A stretch of 64,000 bases of DNA from Paludibacteraceae bacterium (GTDB lineage: Bacteria; Bacteroidota; Bacteroidia; Bacteroidales; Paludibacteraceae). The translations under genes were made by a program, and so were the position numbers. The notes beneath the pieces were generated by a model that worked only from the letters and a program-made list of their open reading frames with translations, made no database searches and was not told where the DNA came from. The stretch spans positions 1 through 64,000 of the forward strand of contig JAFVDD010000034.1 in NCBI GenBank assembly GCA_017478725.1, in the 5' to 3' direction. Positions 50,533 through 59,222 of the stretch are shown here, one piece after another; position 1 is the first letter of the stretch, and every line of letters begins with the position of its first letter.

Positions 50533-52374
50533 ATGAAGGGCGCACATCGCATAAGTTCCTTTGTACTTTGTACATTGTTACTTTGTACATCATTGCACGC
50601 TCAGCGTATTCCGCAGGCGTTGGAATATACGGAGATTTATGATTTTCTGGAGGAACTGACGACGGATGGCATTATTCAGACTAATAGTGCCGTCCGTCCC
50701 TATACGCGCGATTATATCGCAGCCCGTCTGGCGGAGGCGCAGAGTAGGGATTCGCTTCTCTCGCGCCGGCAGAAAGACGACTTGCAGTTTTATCTCCAGG
50801 ATTATGCCTTGGAGAGCGACACGGTGCCTGCCTATTACAGCTACGGTCACCGGCATGTGACCCAGTGGATTACGCCGGTTTCCAACCTCTCGCTGGCGGA
50901 TCCCTCTTTGCATATCCTCACCAAAAACAAGGTTTTCAAGATGCGTGTCCGTCCTATTCTTGGCATGGACATCCTCTATAACCGCAAAGGGATGCTCACT
51001 CACCGTTGGTATGGGGCGGAGATACAAATGGATATCGCCGGGCATGTTTCTGTCTGGGGTTCTATCCGCGACAACTCATGGAAGGGAACGGACTATCTCA
51101 ACAAATCTTTCTTCCCTTCAACCTCCTCCCAGATTGACGGTGCCAAGATCAGCAAACCGGGCTACCTGAACAATTTGCCCGGAGTGCAATACAAGGAAGC
51201 CACTTATGGCGGTGATTTCTCCGATTCGCGGGGCGGTATATCGTTATATGCCTGGTGGGGCTCAATCGGCGTGCAGCGCGAGCGCATCCAATGGGGCGAT
51301 GCCCAGCATGCCTCCAACATCCTCTCCGCCCATAATCCGGCGGTGCCGATGATTACGCTCCAACTCACGCCATGCCGGTGGTTCCAGTTTGATTATTTCC
51401 ACGCCTGGCTGGTGAGCAATGTGTTGGACTCCACCAATTATTACATAGAGAACTACGCGGAAGGAACATCCAAGATCAACTACCGTCCTTACAACAAGTT
51501 TATGGCGGCGAACATGTTCACATTCATGCCCGTCAAATACATACAGTTCTCGTTCGGCAACTCTATCGTTTATGCCGAGCGGACTATCCAGGCGGCTTAT
51601 TTTATCCCTATAGCCTTCTTCAAATCGTTGGACCATCTGCTGACCAAGGGAGTGCGTTCCGAGAACCAGAACTCACAGGCATTCTTTACGCTGACGCTTC
51701 GTCCTACTGACCATCTCAGGCTATACGGCTCGTTCTTTATTGACGAGATCAAACTGGACCGTTTCAAACGCTCTAATCCGGCTAATAATCCTGTTTCTTA
51801 TCTTGTGGGCTTCAACTGGAGCGGCTGGCCTGTTCGCGGATTGAGCCTGCGCGGTGAGTTCATGCGCTCGTATATAGCCTGTTACACGCATTCAATCTCC
51901 GTACTTGAATACACCTCCAATTCCTATCTGATGGGGCATTATATGGGTGATAATGCGCAGTCGGTCTTTGTGCAATTGGCTTATCGTCCTACACGCTCTC
52001 TGCGCCTGACGCTCGATTATACGCGCGATACCAAGTATAACTCCTATCAGTACGTCCGCCGCGAGATTAGCAATATTATTGCCCAAAAGCCGTTCAATGA
52101 GGTGATCTGGAACAATGATGAAATCAAGTTCCGCGCGGTGTACGAGGTGTTCAACAACTGCTACGCGCATGTAGATGTAGCCTACAACAACGCCCGCGCT
52201 TTTGCGCCCTCTTCCACTCGCGTAGCGGGAGAAGACAGAGGCTGGAATGCGGACGGCACGTCTAAAAACCTTTCCGGCGCACAACTGGAAACCTATTATC
52301 TCAATAAGTTCACGCCTCTCTATTTCCAAGGACCAAACATCACGTTCACCTGCGGACTAAGCTTCGGCTTCTAA
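50533..52374 (+). CDS. Wzi-like capsule assembly outer-membrane protein
   Basis: 613 aa. The signal peptide (MKGAHRISSFVLCTLLLCTSLHA) is encoded by a CTTTGTA heptad array. The capsule_synth_Wzi features are YTRDYIAARL, then SIGVQRERIQWGDAQHASNILS, the family hallmark, and WFQFDYFHAWL, and the protein ends TCGLSFGF as a barrel. By family it helps hold capsular polysaccharide on the surface. No capsule gene cluster is in the window; an acyltransferase and a glycosyltransferase follow after one gene. Confidence 0.88.
   Translation: MKGAHRISSFVLCTLLLCTSLHAQRIPQALEYTEIYDFLEELTTDGIIQTNSAVRPYTRDYIAARLAEAQSRDSLLSRRQKDDLQFYLQDYALESDTVPAYYSYGHRHVTQWITPVSNLSLADPSLHILTKNKVFKMRVRPILGMDILYNRKGMLTHRWYGAEIQMDIAGHVSVWGSIRDNSWKGTDYLNKSFFPSTSSQIDGAKISKPGYLNNLPGVQYKEATYGGDFSDSRGGISLYAWWGSIGVQRERIQWGDAQHASNILSAHNPAVPMITLQLTPCRWFQFDYFHAWLVSNVLDSTNYYIENYAEGTSKINYRPYNKFMAANMFTFMPVKYIQFSFGNSIVYAERTIQAAYFIPIAFFKSLDHLLTKGVRSENQNSQAFFTLTLRPTDHLRLYGSFFIDEIKLDRFKRSNPANNPVSYLVGFNWSGWPVRGLSLRGEFMRSYIACYTHSISVLEYTSNSYLMGHYMGDNAQSVFVQLAYRPTRSLRLTLDYTRDTKYNSYQYVRREISNIIAQKPFNEVIWNNDEIKFRAVYEVFNNCYAHVDVAYNNARAFAPSSTRVAGEDRGWNADGTSKNLSGAQLETYYLNKFTPLYFQGPNITFTCGLSFGF
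50559..50587 (+). repeat. Heptanucleotide array (CTTTGTA) in signal-peptide codons
   Basis: CTTTGTA, CTTTGTA, an 8-mer CATTGTTA, then CTTTGTA. It encodes the hydrophobic core of the Wzi-like protein signal peptide (FVLCTLLLCT). Confidence 0.75.
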
Positions 52375-52390
52375 CCAAACTACCAAACAC

Positions 52391-53467
52391 ATGAAAAAAC
52401 TTTTCTTTTTAATCACAACCCTCAGCCTGACGCTCTTTGCGTCGGCTGCTACATTCAATTTTGATTCCGATGCCTCCGTCAGCCAAACTATCGAGGGCAT
52501 TACCGTTTCCGTAGCGCAAGCAGGCGGACAAACAGCACCGGCCTATAAAACGGTATATGGGACGAATACAGGCGAGCTGCGCTTGTACGCCCTGAATACG
52601 ATTACTCTTTCGGCTGCCCAGCCGATAACCTCCGTACAACTCGTTTGCTCCAAAACATCTGCCAGCAACAAAGCCTACGCCGCACTTACGGCGTCTGCAG
52701 GCACGTTGGTATCCGGAGGCGAATCGACTTCCAATACCGACAAGAAGATTGATACCTGGACAGGATCGGCTACCAATCTGGTATTCACCTTGGGTGCAAG
52801 CGGCCAGCGCGCGTTATACCAAATCATTGTGAACGGCGAACCAATCGGGCAAGACGAGCCTACCGATCAACCGGCTGAACCGGACACCTTGGACACTGAG
52901 TATATCTATGCTGAACCTACAGCGGTCATCGTTCCTGACACCAATTTCTTCAAGCAAGCATATACCTTCATACAAAACAACATCCGGGTGTCTTGTACGC
53001 AAGGTTCTATCCTCAATAACGACGAAAACTACTATTTCAACTGCAACGCCGGAGAAAGTATTACGTTCGAGGCATCCCAGCCTATCAAGGGACTTGTAAT
53101 CAACGGAGCTGTACGCAAAGAGTTTTCCGCTTCAACCAACAGGGGCACCATCGAATACCTTACTCCTGACGCTTTGTACGAGGGCGATTATCAGGAAGCG
53201 GATCCGGCGCTGGTGATTAAGGATATTGACAGCACGTCTGTTACTATCTCTTGTGAGAAGCAACTGCGCTGCTATGCTGTCCGGTTCTATTTTGAAGCCA
53301 ACCCGACGGAAACAATCAGCGGAAAAGAGGAGCCGGGCGAAGAAGCTATTGAGAACACTCCGGCGCTCCACCGCAACGCCGCTATCTACGACCTCCTCGG
53401 CCGCCCTGTCGGTCAGGGTTACCACGGCTTGGTTATACAAAACGGGAATAAGTACCTGGTGCGTTAG
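52391..53467 (+). CDS. Secreted protein of unknown function with type A T9SS tag
   Basis: 358 aa with signal peptide MKKLFFLITTLSLTLFASA. Two similar beta-sandwich-like regions are visible, ~20-155 (FNFDSDASVSQTIEGITVSVAQAG ... YQIIVNGEPI) and ~190-300 (FKQAYTFIQNNIRVSCTQG ... KQLRCYAVRFYF). A linker DEPTDQPAEPDTLDTE lies between them. The C-terminus (NAAIYDLLGRPVGQGYHGLVIQNGNKYLVR) is a clear type A sorting domain of the DLLGR...G type. This makes it the best T9SS substrate in the window. Convergent with the glycosyltransferase gene, 15 nt away. Confidence 0.8.
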   Translation: MKKLFFLITTLSLTLFASAATFNFDSDASVSQTIEGITVSVAQAGGQTAPAYKTVYGTNTGELRLYALNTITLSAAQPITSVQLVCSKTSASNKAYAALTASAGTLVSGGESTSNTDKKIDTWTGSATNLVFTLGASGQRALYQIIVNGEPIGQDEPTDQPAEPDTLDTEYIYAEPTAVIVPDTNFFKQAYTFIQNNIRVSCTQGSILNNDENYYFNCNAGESITFEASQPIKGLVINGAVRKEFSASTNRGTIEYLTPDALYEGDYQEADPALVIKDIDSTSVTISCEKQLRCYAVRFYFEANPTETISGKEEPGEEAIENTPALHRNAAIYDLLGRPVGQGYHGLVIQNGNKYLVR

Positions 53468-53482
53468 CGAACAGGTACCGGC

Positions 53483-54409
53483 TTACAGGACGGCGTAGTT
53501 CTTGCGCATCTTGTGGTAGTCGCGGCGGGCTTCAAATACCGCCTTGCAGGCGCCCCAACGACCTTGCAGCAAGTAGAAAGCCGCGGCTGCGTAATCCAAA
53601 AAGAACCGCACAAACAGCACTCCCCGGGGGTGTTGTTTGTTTTTGTAGATCATCAGCAGGTTGTTCCGGTGGTTGAGATACGTTTTGCGCGGATTGTCAT
53701 AACTCAGCGCTCCGCCGCCTAAATGATAGACAACGCTTTGTGGCAGGCATACCAGCCGCCAGCCTCGGTTGCGCATCCTCCAGCAGAGGTCAATCTCCTC
53801 CATGTGGGCAAAGAACGCAGCGTCCAATCCGCCGCACTCCTTATATACAGTGGTGCGCACGCACATGCACGCGCCTGAGGTCCAATCCACCTCTGCAACC
53901 GTGTCGTATTGGCCTTTGTCTTCCTCTACGTGCCACAGCACTCGTCCGCGGCAATAGGGATAGCCTAACCGGTTGACAAAGCCGCCTGCGGCTCCGGCAT
54001 GCTCGAAACGGTTGCGCTGCTTCCAGCTCCTGATCTTGGGTTGCACCGCCGCTACGTCCTTATGATGGTCCAGATAATCAAGCATGGGTTCTAACCATCC
54101 CTCTGTCACCTCCACATCGCTATTCAGCAATACGGTATATTCCGGCTCACTTTCTCCATTCGCCGTTATAGCCCGGTTATAGCCTTCGGCAAAGCCGTAG
54201 TTCCGTTCCAGCGCAATCACTCTGACGCTTGGAAACTCCCGCTTCAGCAGCGCGATGCTGTCGTCGGTACTCCCGTTGTCGGCTACGATAATCTCTGTCT
54301 GATGTCTGATACAGGTCTGACCCTGCTGACAGCTCTTCACTACCGACGGCAGATACCTGCGCAGCATCTCTGCGCCGTTCCAATTCAATATAATTACGCT
54401 ACATATCAT
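53483..54409 (-). CDS. Family 2 glycosyltransferase
   Basis: 308 aa from MICSVIIL at 54409; the open frame upstream to 54430 is only a leader. GT-A fold: VIILNWNGAEML, VADNGSTDDS, LLNSDVEV (DxD-like DSD motif), then DWTSGACMCVRTTVYKECGGLDAAFFAHMEEIDLCWRMR. This is the rhamnosyl/GlcNAc-type GT2 pattern of cell-surface polysaccharide or LPS synthesis. The acceptor is unknown. Three AT-rich heptads (ATTNNNA) lie before the start. Confidence 0.9.
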   Translation of the reverse strand: MICSVIILNWNGAEMLRRYLPSVVKSCQQGQTCIRHQTEIIVADNGSTDDSIALLKREFPSVRVIALERNYGFAEGYNRAITANGESEPEYTVLLNSDVEVTEGWLEPMLDYLDHHKDVAAVQPKIRSWKQRNRFEHAGAAGGFVNRLGYPYCRGRVLWHVEEDKGQYDTVAEVDWTSGACMCVRTTVYKECGGLDAAFFAHMEEIDLCWRMRNRGWRLVCLPQSVVYHLGGGALSYDNPRKTYLNHRNNLLMIYKNKQHPRGVLFVRFFLDYAAAAFYLLQGRWGACKAVFEARRDYHKMRKNYAVL

Positions 54410-54414
54410 TTTGC

Positions 54415-54435
54415 AATTATTAATTCTCAATTCAC
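54415..54435 (-). repeat. Short heptad tract before the glycosyltransferase start
   Basis: ATTATTA, ATTCTCA, ATTCACA in 7-bp phase, 6 nt upstream of the start codon on the minus strand. Confidence 0.5.
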
Positions 54436-54513
54436 AAAGGGCTTTAGGAGTCTGGTATAATGTTTTAAGACACGTACTTTCTATTAAGTTTGTACAAGAC
54501 CCAATAGCACGCT

Positions 54514-54541
54514 TTGTAAATTGTACATTGTAAATTGTACA
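54514..54541 (-). repeat. Heptanucleotide array (TTGTAAA/TTGTACA) at a stop codon
   Basis: TTGTAAA, TTGTACA, TTGTAAA, TTGTACA: two different heptamers alternating, so also a perfect 14-bp duplication. It ends immediately next to the stop codon of the acyltransferase gene (54542-54544). The spacer to the glycosyltransferase holds nothing else. Confidence 0.85.
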
Positions 54542-55408
54542 TTAACTCTCGCTCCGTTTCCATTGGAAACGATTGTGCGTCCACAGCCAGAGTGCCGGTT
54601 GTGCTTTGATGTTTTCTTCGAGCAGCCGGGCATAAGCGGTGGTTATCTCGCCGTCCTGTGTCTGCGCGGGCTGAGCGGCTATCAGCCTGAAATCGCACTT
54701 GTAGTAGCCGCGCTCAGGATGGGTGATATAGGCATAAAAAACAGGATAGCCGAATTTCCTGCTCAGCATTTCTCCGCCGTCCAGGAAGCCTGTCTCTTGG
54801 TGGAGAAACTCCACCCATGTGCGCGTTACTTCGGGGCGGGGTTTCTGATCGCTGATTAGTCCGATTGTCACTGGCTGTTTGTTGGCTCGGCAGCGTACCA
54901 TTTCGCGCAATATACGCTGTTTCTCCACGCACTCGCCTCCGCGTCTGCTCCGGATGTCCAGCATCAGTGCGTCCATCGAGGCATTCTTTTGCTTTCGATA
55001 CACATTCAGCTCTTTTACACCGGGGCTCACCCATTGTTGTACGCTGGCAAGCCACTCCCAATTACCCATATGCGCCAGCATGAATATTCCACCTCCGGCG
55101 GCATCTATCAGCCGGTTCACCTCGTCCATCGGAGCAAACACGACACGCTCGCGCATCTCTTCGTCCGAACAGCGGTAACCATAGATATTCTCTACGATGG
55201 TGTCGCTCAGCTGATGATAGAAATCTCTGGCTACCTGCCGCCGCTCCTGATTGCTTTTCTCAGGGAAAGAGTCTCTCAGATTCTTGTCTGCCACCTTGCG
55301 CCGGTATCGCACTACATGGTACATCAGCGGATAAATCAGCCAATCGGCGAACCAATAGTGTACGCCCAAGGGCAAGCGGGACAGTATGGAGACGAGGGCT
55401 TTCAGCAT
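54542..55408 (-). CDS. Lipid A biosynthesis (HtrB/LpxL-like) acyltransferase
   Basis: 288 aa with N-terminal hydrophobic segment (LGVHYWFADWLIYPLMYHVV). HxxxxE catalytic motif in LAHMGNWEW, and ISDQKPRPEVTRTWVEFLHQETGF typical of the family. It adds a secondary acyl chain to lipid A, or acts on a related lysophospholipid. It follows cdsA by 14 nt, so phospholipid and lipid A steps are co-transcribed. Confidence 0.9.
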   Translation of the reverse strand: MLKALVSILSRLPLGVHYWFADWLIYPLMYHVVRYRRKVADKNLRDSFPEKSNQERRQVARDFYHQLSDTIVENIYGYRCSDEEMRERVVFAPMDEVNRLIDAAGGGIFMLAHMGNWEWLASVQQWVSPGVKELNVYRKQKNASMDALMLDIRSRRGGECVEKQRILREMVRCRANKQPVTIGLISDQKPRPEVTRTWVEFLHQETGFLDGGEMLSRKFGYPVFYAYITHPERGYYKCDFRLIAAQPAQTQDGEITTAYARLLEENIKAQPALWLWTHNRFQWKRSES

Positions 55409-55422
55409 TCCGCAATCAGCAA

Positions 55423-56262
55423 TCAGACGGCAGCCAGAATCAACAGGAATACCAATACGGCAGGCACGGCGAGCAAGAGGCTGTCAAAGCGGTCTAAGAC
55501 GCCGCCGTGGCCGGGCAGGAACTTACCGCTGTCCTTGACGCCGAGCGAGCGTTTGAAGAGGCTCTCCATCAGATCACCCAGGGTGCCGGACACAGAGACG
55601 ATGAGGGCAAAGAGCGCTCCTGCAACATAGCCGTTGAGTTGCGTGATGGGATCAAACCACCCGAAATGAGCCGGCAGAATACTCGTAGCCATCGCCAGCA
55701 CGATGCCGCCGGTCAGTCCTTCCCAGCTCTTTTTGGGGCTCACGCGCGGGAACATCTTATGGTTGCCGCCCTTACGTCTGGCGGTGAGAGAGCCTACGCA
55801 ATACGCTCCGCTGTCGTTGACCCAGATCAGCACAAAGACCGCAAGCAGGAGCCACGGACTGAGGCTTCCCAGCACGTTCATCAGCGCAAAAGGCAGCGCA
55901 ATCATCGTCTGGCCGATGAGTATATTGCCCCAGACGGTAATCGGATTGGTATTCTTGTCCCACAGTTCGCTAACGAGCATCAGCAGCAGCAAGACGGCAT
56001 AGAGGGCAACCATGGACAACGAGACAGGCAGGCCGGTGTTTCCCGCCAGGCAATAGACTGCCAGCACCAGTGCGGTGGCAGCCAACTCGCTATAGATATC
56101 CATGAGACAGCGAGGATGTGTCAGCCGGTTGAACTCCCTCACCGCGAGGAAGGCGAGTATGCCGCTCAGAACGGCGAAGACATCTACTTTCCAAACGATG
56201 CTGCCTACCACAACGGCTACATACACGGCGCCGCTGAGTGTTCTTTTCCCAAACTCCGTCAT
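55423..56262 (-). CDS. cdsA: Phosphatidate cytidylyltransferase
   Basis: 279 aa from MTEFGKRTLSGA at 56262; upstream codons lie in the promoter. Makes CDP-diacylglycerol, the precursor of the bacterial phospholipids. About eight membrane segments are present and the C-terminal signature KRSLGVKDSGKFLPGHGGVLDRFDS is complete. WVNDSGAYCVGSL is the second conserved block. The promoter is at 56280. Confidence 0.96.
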   Translation of the reverse strand: MTEFGKRTLSGAVYVAVVVGSIVWKVDVFAVLSGILAFLAVREFNRLTHPRCLMDIYSELAATALVLAVYCLAGNTGLPVSLSMVALYAVLLLLMLVSELWDKNTNPITVWGNILIGQTMIALPFALMNVLGSLSPWLLLAVFVLIWVNDSGAYCVGSLTARRKGGNHKMFPRVSPKKSWEGLTGGIVLAMATSILPAHFGWFDPITQLNGYVAGALFALIVSVSGTLGDLMESLFKRSLGVKDSGKFLPGHGGVLDRFDSLLLAVPAVLVFLLILAAV

Positions 56263-56279
56263 AATTTTCCAATTTTGCT

Positions 56280-56312
56280 GCAAAGGTACGACTTTTTTTT
56301 GATATATGCAAA
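56280..56312 (-). promoter_or_regulatory. Bacteroidetes-type promoter for cdsA
   Basis: On the minus strand TTG, 20 bp, TACCTTTG, then CAGC. Confidence 0.8.
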
Positions 56313-56339
56313 AAAAGAGGCTTGAAAGGACACTTTTTT

Positions 56340-56760
56340 TTGCCAGGTCAGACCTGCATCGGCTGTCAGCCATCAGCCTTCATACGCTTCGCGGTTAGGC
56401 GGTTTATACGCCTTGCGGCGTTACTAACCTTTCAATCGGTGTAATCAACGTAGCTTTCTGTTTGTTGTATGGTGTTTCTCATTCGCATCTCGTTCGCATT
56501 ACGGACATCTACCTTCCCTCCCTTTCGTATGTTTATTACCCGGCATTCCATGCCGGCTTTTCGTCTTGCACTTCTCGCGCATCTTTGCGCGAGGAAGGTC
56601 AGACCTGCCTTCGCCATTATAGGCTGACGGCTGACAGTTCTTTTTTATAATCTCTCGCCCGCGCGTGTGTGTATAGTTTATAATTTCTACTGTCAGCCGT
56701 CAGCTGTCAGCCATGTTTTGCGCCTCTATATTTCTATTGGCATTCACTTCTTCTAACCCT
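56340..56760. repeat. Gene-free spacer with GGCTGAC heptads and hairpins
   Basis: Contains GGCTGTC/AGCCATC at 56361, GGCTGAC x2 at 56622, and TGTCAGC/CGTCAGC/TGTCAGC at 56691. GGTCAGACCTGC occurs twice (56347, 56598). Hairpins are CCGGCAT/ATGCCGG near 56540 and CTCGCGC/GCGCGAG near 56577. TTCGCAT occurs twice 11 bp apart near 56482. Small open frames here have no recognisable product. Confidence 0.6.
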
Positions 56761-56788
56761 CTTTCTCTGCAATTATTTGACGTAGTAA

Positions 56789-56823
56789 TTTGCATATGTG
56801 CAAAAAAAGTTGTACCTTTGCGC
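56789..56823 (+). promoter_or_regulatory. Bacteroidetes-type promoter for the 56840 gene
   Basis: TTTG at 56789, 20 bp, TACCTTTG at 56813, CGC after. The leader is ~15 nt. Confidence 0.8.
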
Positions 56824-56839
56824 ATAAAATCTCACAGAT

Positions 56840-57193
56840 ATGGAAAAGAATACGATTGAACTCTCGCTGATGGAGGCGGAGGAGCGCGAGTTGGTGGAGT
56901 TTATTCTCAATGCTATTCCCGCCGAGGACAAAGCTACGTTGACGGCGGACGATGTGCTGCTGGTGCTGGATCTGATGGATGATTATCTGGAGGAGCAGGG
57001 GTTGCTGCGCGAGGACCCGGCCTCCGGCGAGATGGAGTACCTGGACGGCGAAGTGGATGAGACGGAGCAGCTGAACTACGTGCTGGCCGGTTGCCGTGAG
57101 GAGGGCAGGTCCATCACGGGCGTGCAGGTCCAACTGATACAAGATGCCGAACTGCAGTACGGCATCGAGCAAGGTTATTACGAGGAGGATTAG
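56840..57193 (+). CDS. Small acidic protein of unknown function
   Basis: 117 aa, very acidic (runs such as MEAEERELVEFI, LMDDYLEEQGLLREDP, DGEVDETEQ). Mostly predicted helix in the first half. A strong promoter directly upstream and regular codon use support it as real. I recognise no family. Its C-terminus overlaps the end of the convergent AsmA-like gene by 4 bp. Confidence 0.75.
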   Translation: MEKNTIELSLMEAEERELVEFILNAIPAEDKATLTADDVLLVLDLMDDYLEEQGLLREDPASGEMEYLDGEVDETEQLNYVLAGCREEGRSITGVQVQLIQDAELQYGIEQGYYEED

Positions 57194-58854
57194 TCCCTTA
57201 TCTGCTTATGGACGTATAGTCCGGGCAGGAAGGTCTGGACGGTACCGATGATCACGGGTCCGACCACATAAAGCGGGTAGGGCTTGTAGTCGTCGTGTTT
57301 CCATTCAACGGCATACTTGCGCGGTCTTACATCCACGGCGGTAGGGTTGCTTTTGGGAATGAGGTTGTTGGCAAAGCCTTGGATGAGACTGCCGTAATTG
57401 CGGATTTCCTTCACGACAACCGTCTGTTCCTTATGGAACCGTACATCCAGTCCGTGGTACATCATCAGGAAATCGCCCCGCGCCATCGTTTGGTCGCCGG
57501 CATAATGTGTGCGGAGTGTATCGACATGGCTCTCGCAGGTCAGTCCTACCACAGGCTTCAGGAAGCCGTTCAGCGCTCCCAATTCCACGTTGGTGCCCTC
57601 GATACTGACCTCAAAACCGGAAGCCCGGTTCATCTGCATCACAAAGGTTGCGTCCAGGCGGCTGTCTCCTCCGAGCGTTCCGCGTACGTGGTTGGTCCAA
57701 CGTGTGTTCGGCCTGTTGGACACATTGGTCAGCGCGGCGTTTAGCCGGCGCAGGTTCATCTGGCCGTAGTTGACGGCGTCCAGCGTGAAATCGATATGGA
57801 CGGTATTCACATCCGCCCTCACACTCCTGACGGCGAACTTGGCGGGAATCTGCATCAAGAACTCCTGTGGCGTAGGGAACTTGCAATGCGGGTCTATGTG
57901 CTGGTCGCGTATGACGTGCAGTGTCTCTACGTCCGCATACAGGGAATCGAGCGTCCAGTCTTGCGCCAGCGCTTTGCGGACAGGGTTGAAGGGCGAGGTC
58001 TCCACGCGGTTGACGGTAATATCCACCCAGGTAATGTAGTCTTTGGCTTTCTCCGCCATTTTCTTGCTGTCGGTGAGGTTGCGGAAACGTGTTCTGCCTA
58101 AGAGCAGGGCGCCGGCATCTTCGGTTTCCAAGCCGCGTGTGTCCAGCTCCGCCGAACCGTCCGGCAGCCGCACATAGGCATGCCGCAAAGCGAGGGCATA
58201 CACCGAGTCGTTGTAGGCGTAGGTGGTGTCCTGCAGGTTGAAGGCCAGGTCGTTCAGCGCCAGGGAAAGACTGTCAGCTTTCACATGCAACCGGGTGCGC
58301 ACGCTTTTCAACTCCGCCGACAAACGCTCCAGGTGCAGATTGGCAAGCTCGGCCTTTTTCAGACTCCGGCTGACGGCCTCCAGGCTGAGCGTGTCGCCCG
58401 TGCGGACGGTCGGCAGACAAGTCTCCGGGTGTTTCTCGTCGATATAAACCAGCACCTGCGGCTCATGCACCGTAATATTCAAAATCTCTAATTCCTTGTG
58501 CCGCAAATAGCGGATATATTGTATAAAATCCACGCCTGTATAGGGAATATAAACGCCCATGCCTGGTTTCTTGTTGTCAGGTGCGCAGGCTTGCAGCGAG
58601 TTGCCGTTGAGCGCGATTACCGAGGTGTCGGAACTGAGGTAGATATCCTCAATACCGACACAGCCGCTCATGAGCAATACGTGCACTTTGCCTATACTCA
58701 TATAGGTGGTGCCGGTCGTGTCGCCGGCAAGGGTTTTACGGATGGCACTGCCGGTCAAACGCGAAGCCCATATGTCAACGCTCATTATACCGACGGCTAC
58801 GATGGCTGCCAACGAGCATACAACAATCAACGCGATTTTGGTGGTCTTTTTCAT
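57190..58854 (-). CDS. AsmA/DUF748-like membrane-anchored protein
   Basis: 554 aa from the MKKTTKIA start at 58854, just below the promoter. One N-terminal membrane helix (IALIVVCSLAAIVAVGIMSV) is followed by a long beta-rich region with repeated strands (VHVLLMSGCVGIEDIYLSSDT, LHVKADSLSLALNDLAFNL, YADVETLHVI, VRADVNTVHIDFTLDAV). The C-terminus carries a hydrophobic YPLYVVGPVIIGTVQTFLPGLYV. This is the pattern of AsmA-like or DUF748 bridge proteins that span the periplasm and may carry lipids. The assignment is by general pattern. Confidence 0.65.
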   Translation of the reverse strand: MKKTTKIALIVVCSLAAIVAVGIMSVDIWASRLTGSAIRKTLAGDTTGTTYMSIGKVHVLLMSGCVGIEDIYLSSDTSVIALNGNSLQACAPDNKKPGMGVYIPYTGVDFIQYIRYLRHKELEILNITVHEPQVLVYIDEKHPETCLPTVRTGDTLSLEAVSRSLKKAELANLHLERLSAELKSVRTRLHVKADSLSLALNDLAFNLQDTTYAYNDSVYALALRHAYVRLPDGSAELDTRGLETEDAGALLLGRTRFRNLTDSKKMAEKAKDYITWVDITVNRVETSPFNPVRKALAQDWTLDSLYADVETLHVIRDQHIDPHCKFPTPQEFLMQIPAKFAVRSVRADVNTVHIDFTLDAVNYGQMNLRRLNAALTNVSNRPNTRWTNHVRGTLGGDSRLDATFVMQMNRASGFEVSIEGTNVELGALNGFLKPVVGLTCESHVDTLRTHYAGDQTMARGDFLMMYHGLDVRFHKEQTVVVKEIRNYGSLIQGFANNLIPKSNPTAVDVRPRKYAVEWKHDDYKPYPLYVVGPVIIGTVQTFLPGLYVHKQIRD

Positions 58855-58885
58855 AACAGAGAGATTGCAGGTGAATAAATATCTG

Positions 58886-58919
58886 TGCAAAATTACTATT
58901 TTTATGCCATATATGCAAG
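58886..58919 (-). promoter_or_regulatory. Bacteroidetes-type promoter for the AsmA-like gene
   Basis: On the minus strand TTG, 20 bp, TAATTTTG, then CACAG. Divergent from the riboswitch promoter. Confidence 0.65.
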
Positions 58920-58958
58920 ATTAATGTGCATTTTTAGTAATTTTTTCTGTCTTAAGTC

Positions 58959-58991
58959 TTGTGTATGTGCAAAATTTGTAGTAATTTTGTA
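58959..58991 (+). promoter_or_regulatory. Bacteroidetes-type promoter before the cobalamin riboswitch
   Basis: TTG at 58959, 20 bp, TAATTTTG at 58982. Transcription would begin just before the riboswitch. Confidence 0.7.
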
Positions 58992-58995
58992 GCGC

Positions 58996-59190
58996 ATTTG
59001 GTGCTGGAGGAGTTTTTCCACTCCTTGAGCTAAGAGGGAACCGGGTGCAAATCCCGGGCAGACCCGCTGCTGTAACTCGCGTTCGGCAAGACGATTGCGC
59101 CGAAAAAAGAGATCTTACCGAAAGCCACTGTCCGAATGAACGGGAAGGCGGTAAGAGTGCGAGAAGTCAGAAGACCTGCCAATGCCTACA
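58996..59190 (+). ncRNA. Cobalamin (AdoCbl) riboswitch
   Basis: The conserved core is readable in order: GGTGCTGGAGG, AAGAGGGAACCGGGTGCAAATCCCGG, CAGACCCGCTGCTGTAA, GCCACTGTC, GGGAAGGCGG, and GTCAGAAGACCTGCC. It lies between the promoter and the BtuB-like receptor. A following short pairing, GTCC with GGGAC just before the ATG, may hide the start region when cobalamin binds. Control of translation or transcription in response to B12 is expected. Confidence 0.97.
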
Positions 59191-59222
59191 GATTGTTAGT
59201 CCTCGCGGAGTAGGGACGACCA

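Noticed and set aside
56432..56617. 61-codon open frame in the spacer, minus strand
   Set aside because: Crosses two hairpins and repeat tracts, has no promoter and no recognisable sequence.
59041..59062. tRNA-like T-arm (GGGTGCAAATCCCGGG)
   Set aside because: It is the conserved part of the cobalamin riboswitch; no acceptor or anticodon stem can be formed around it.
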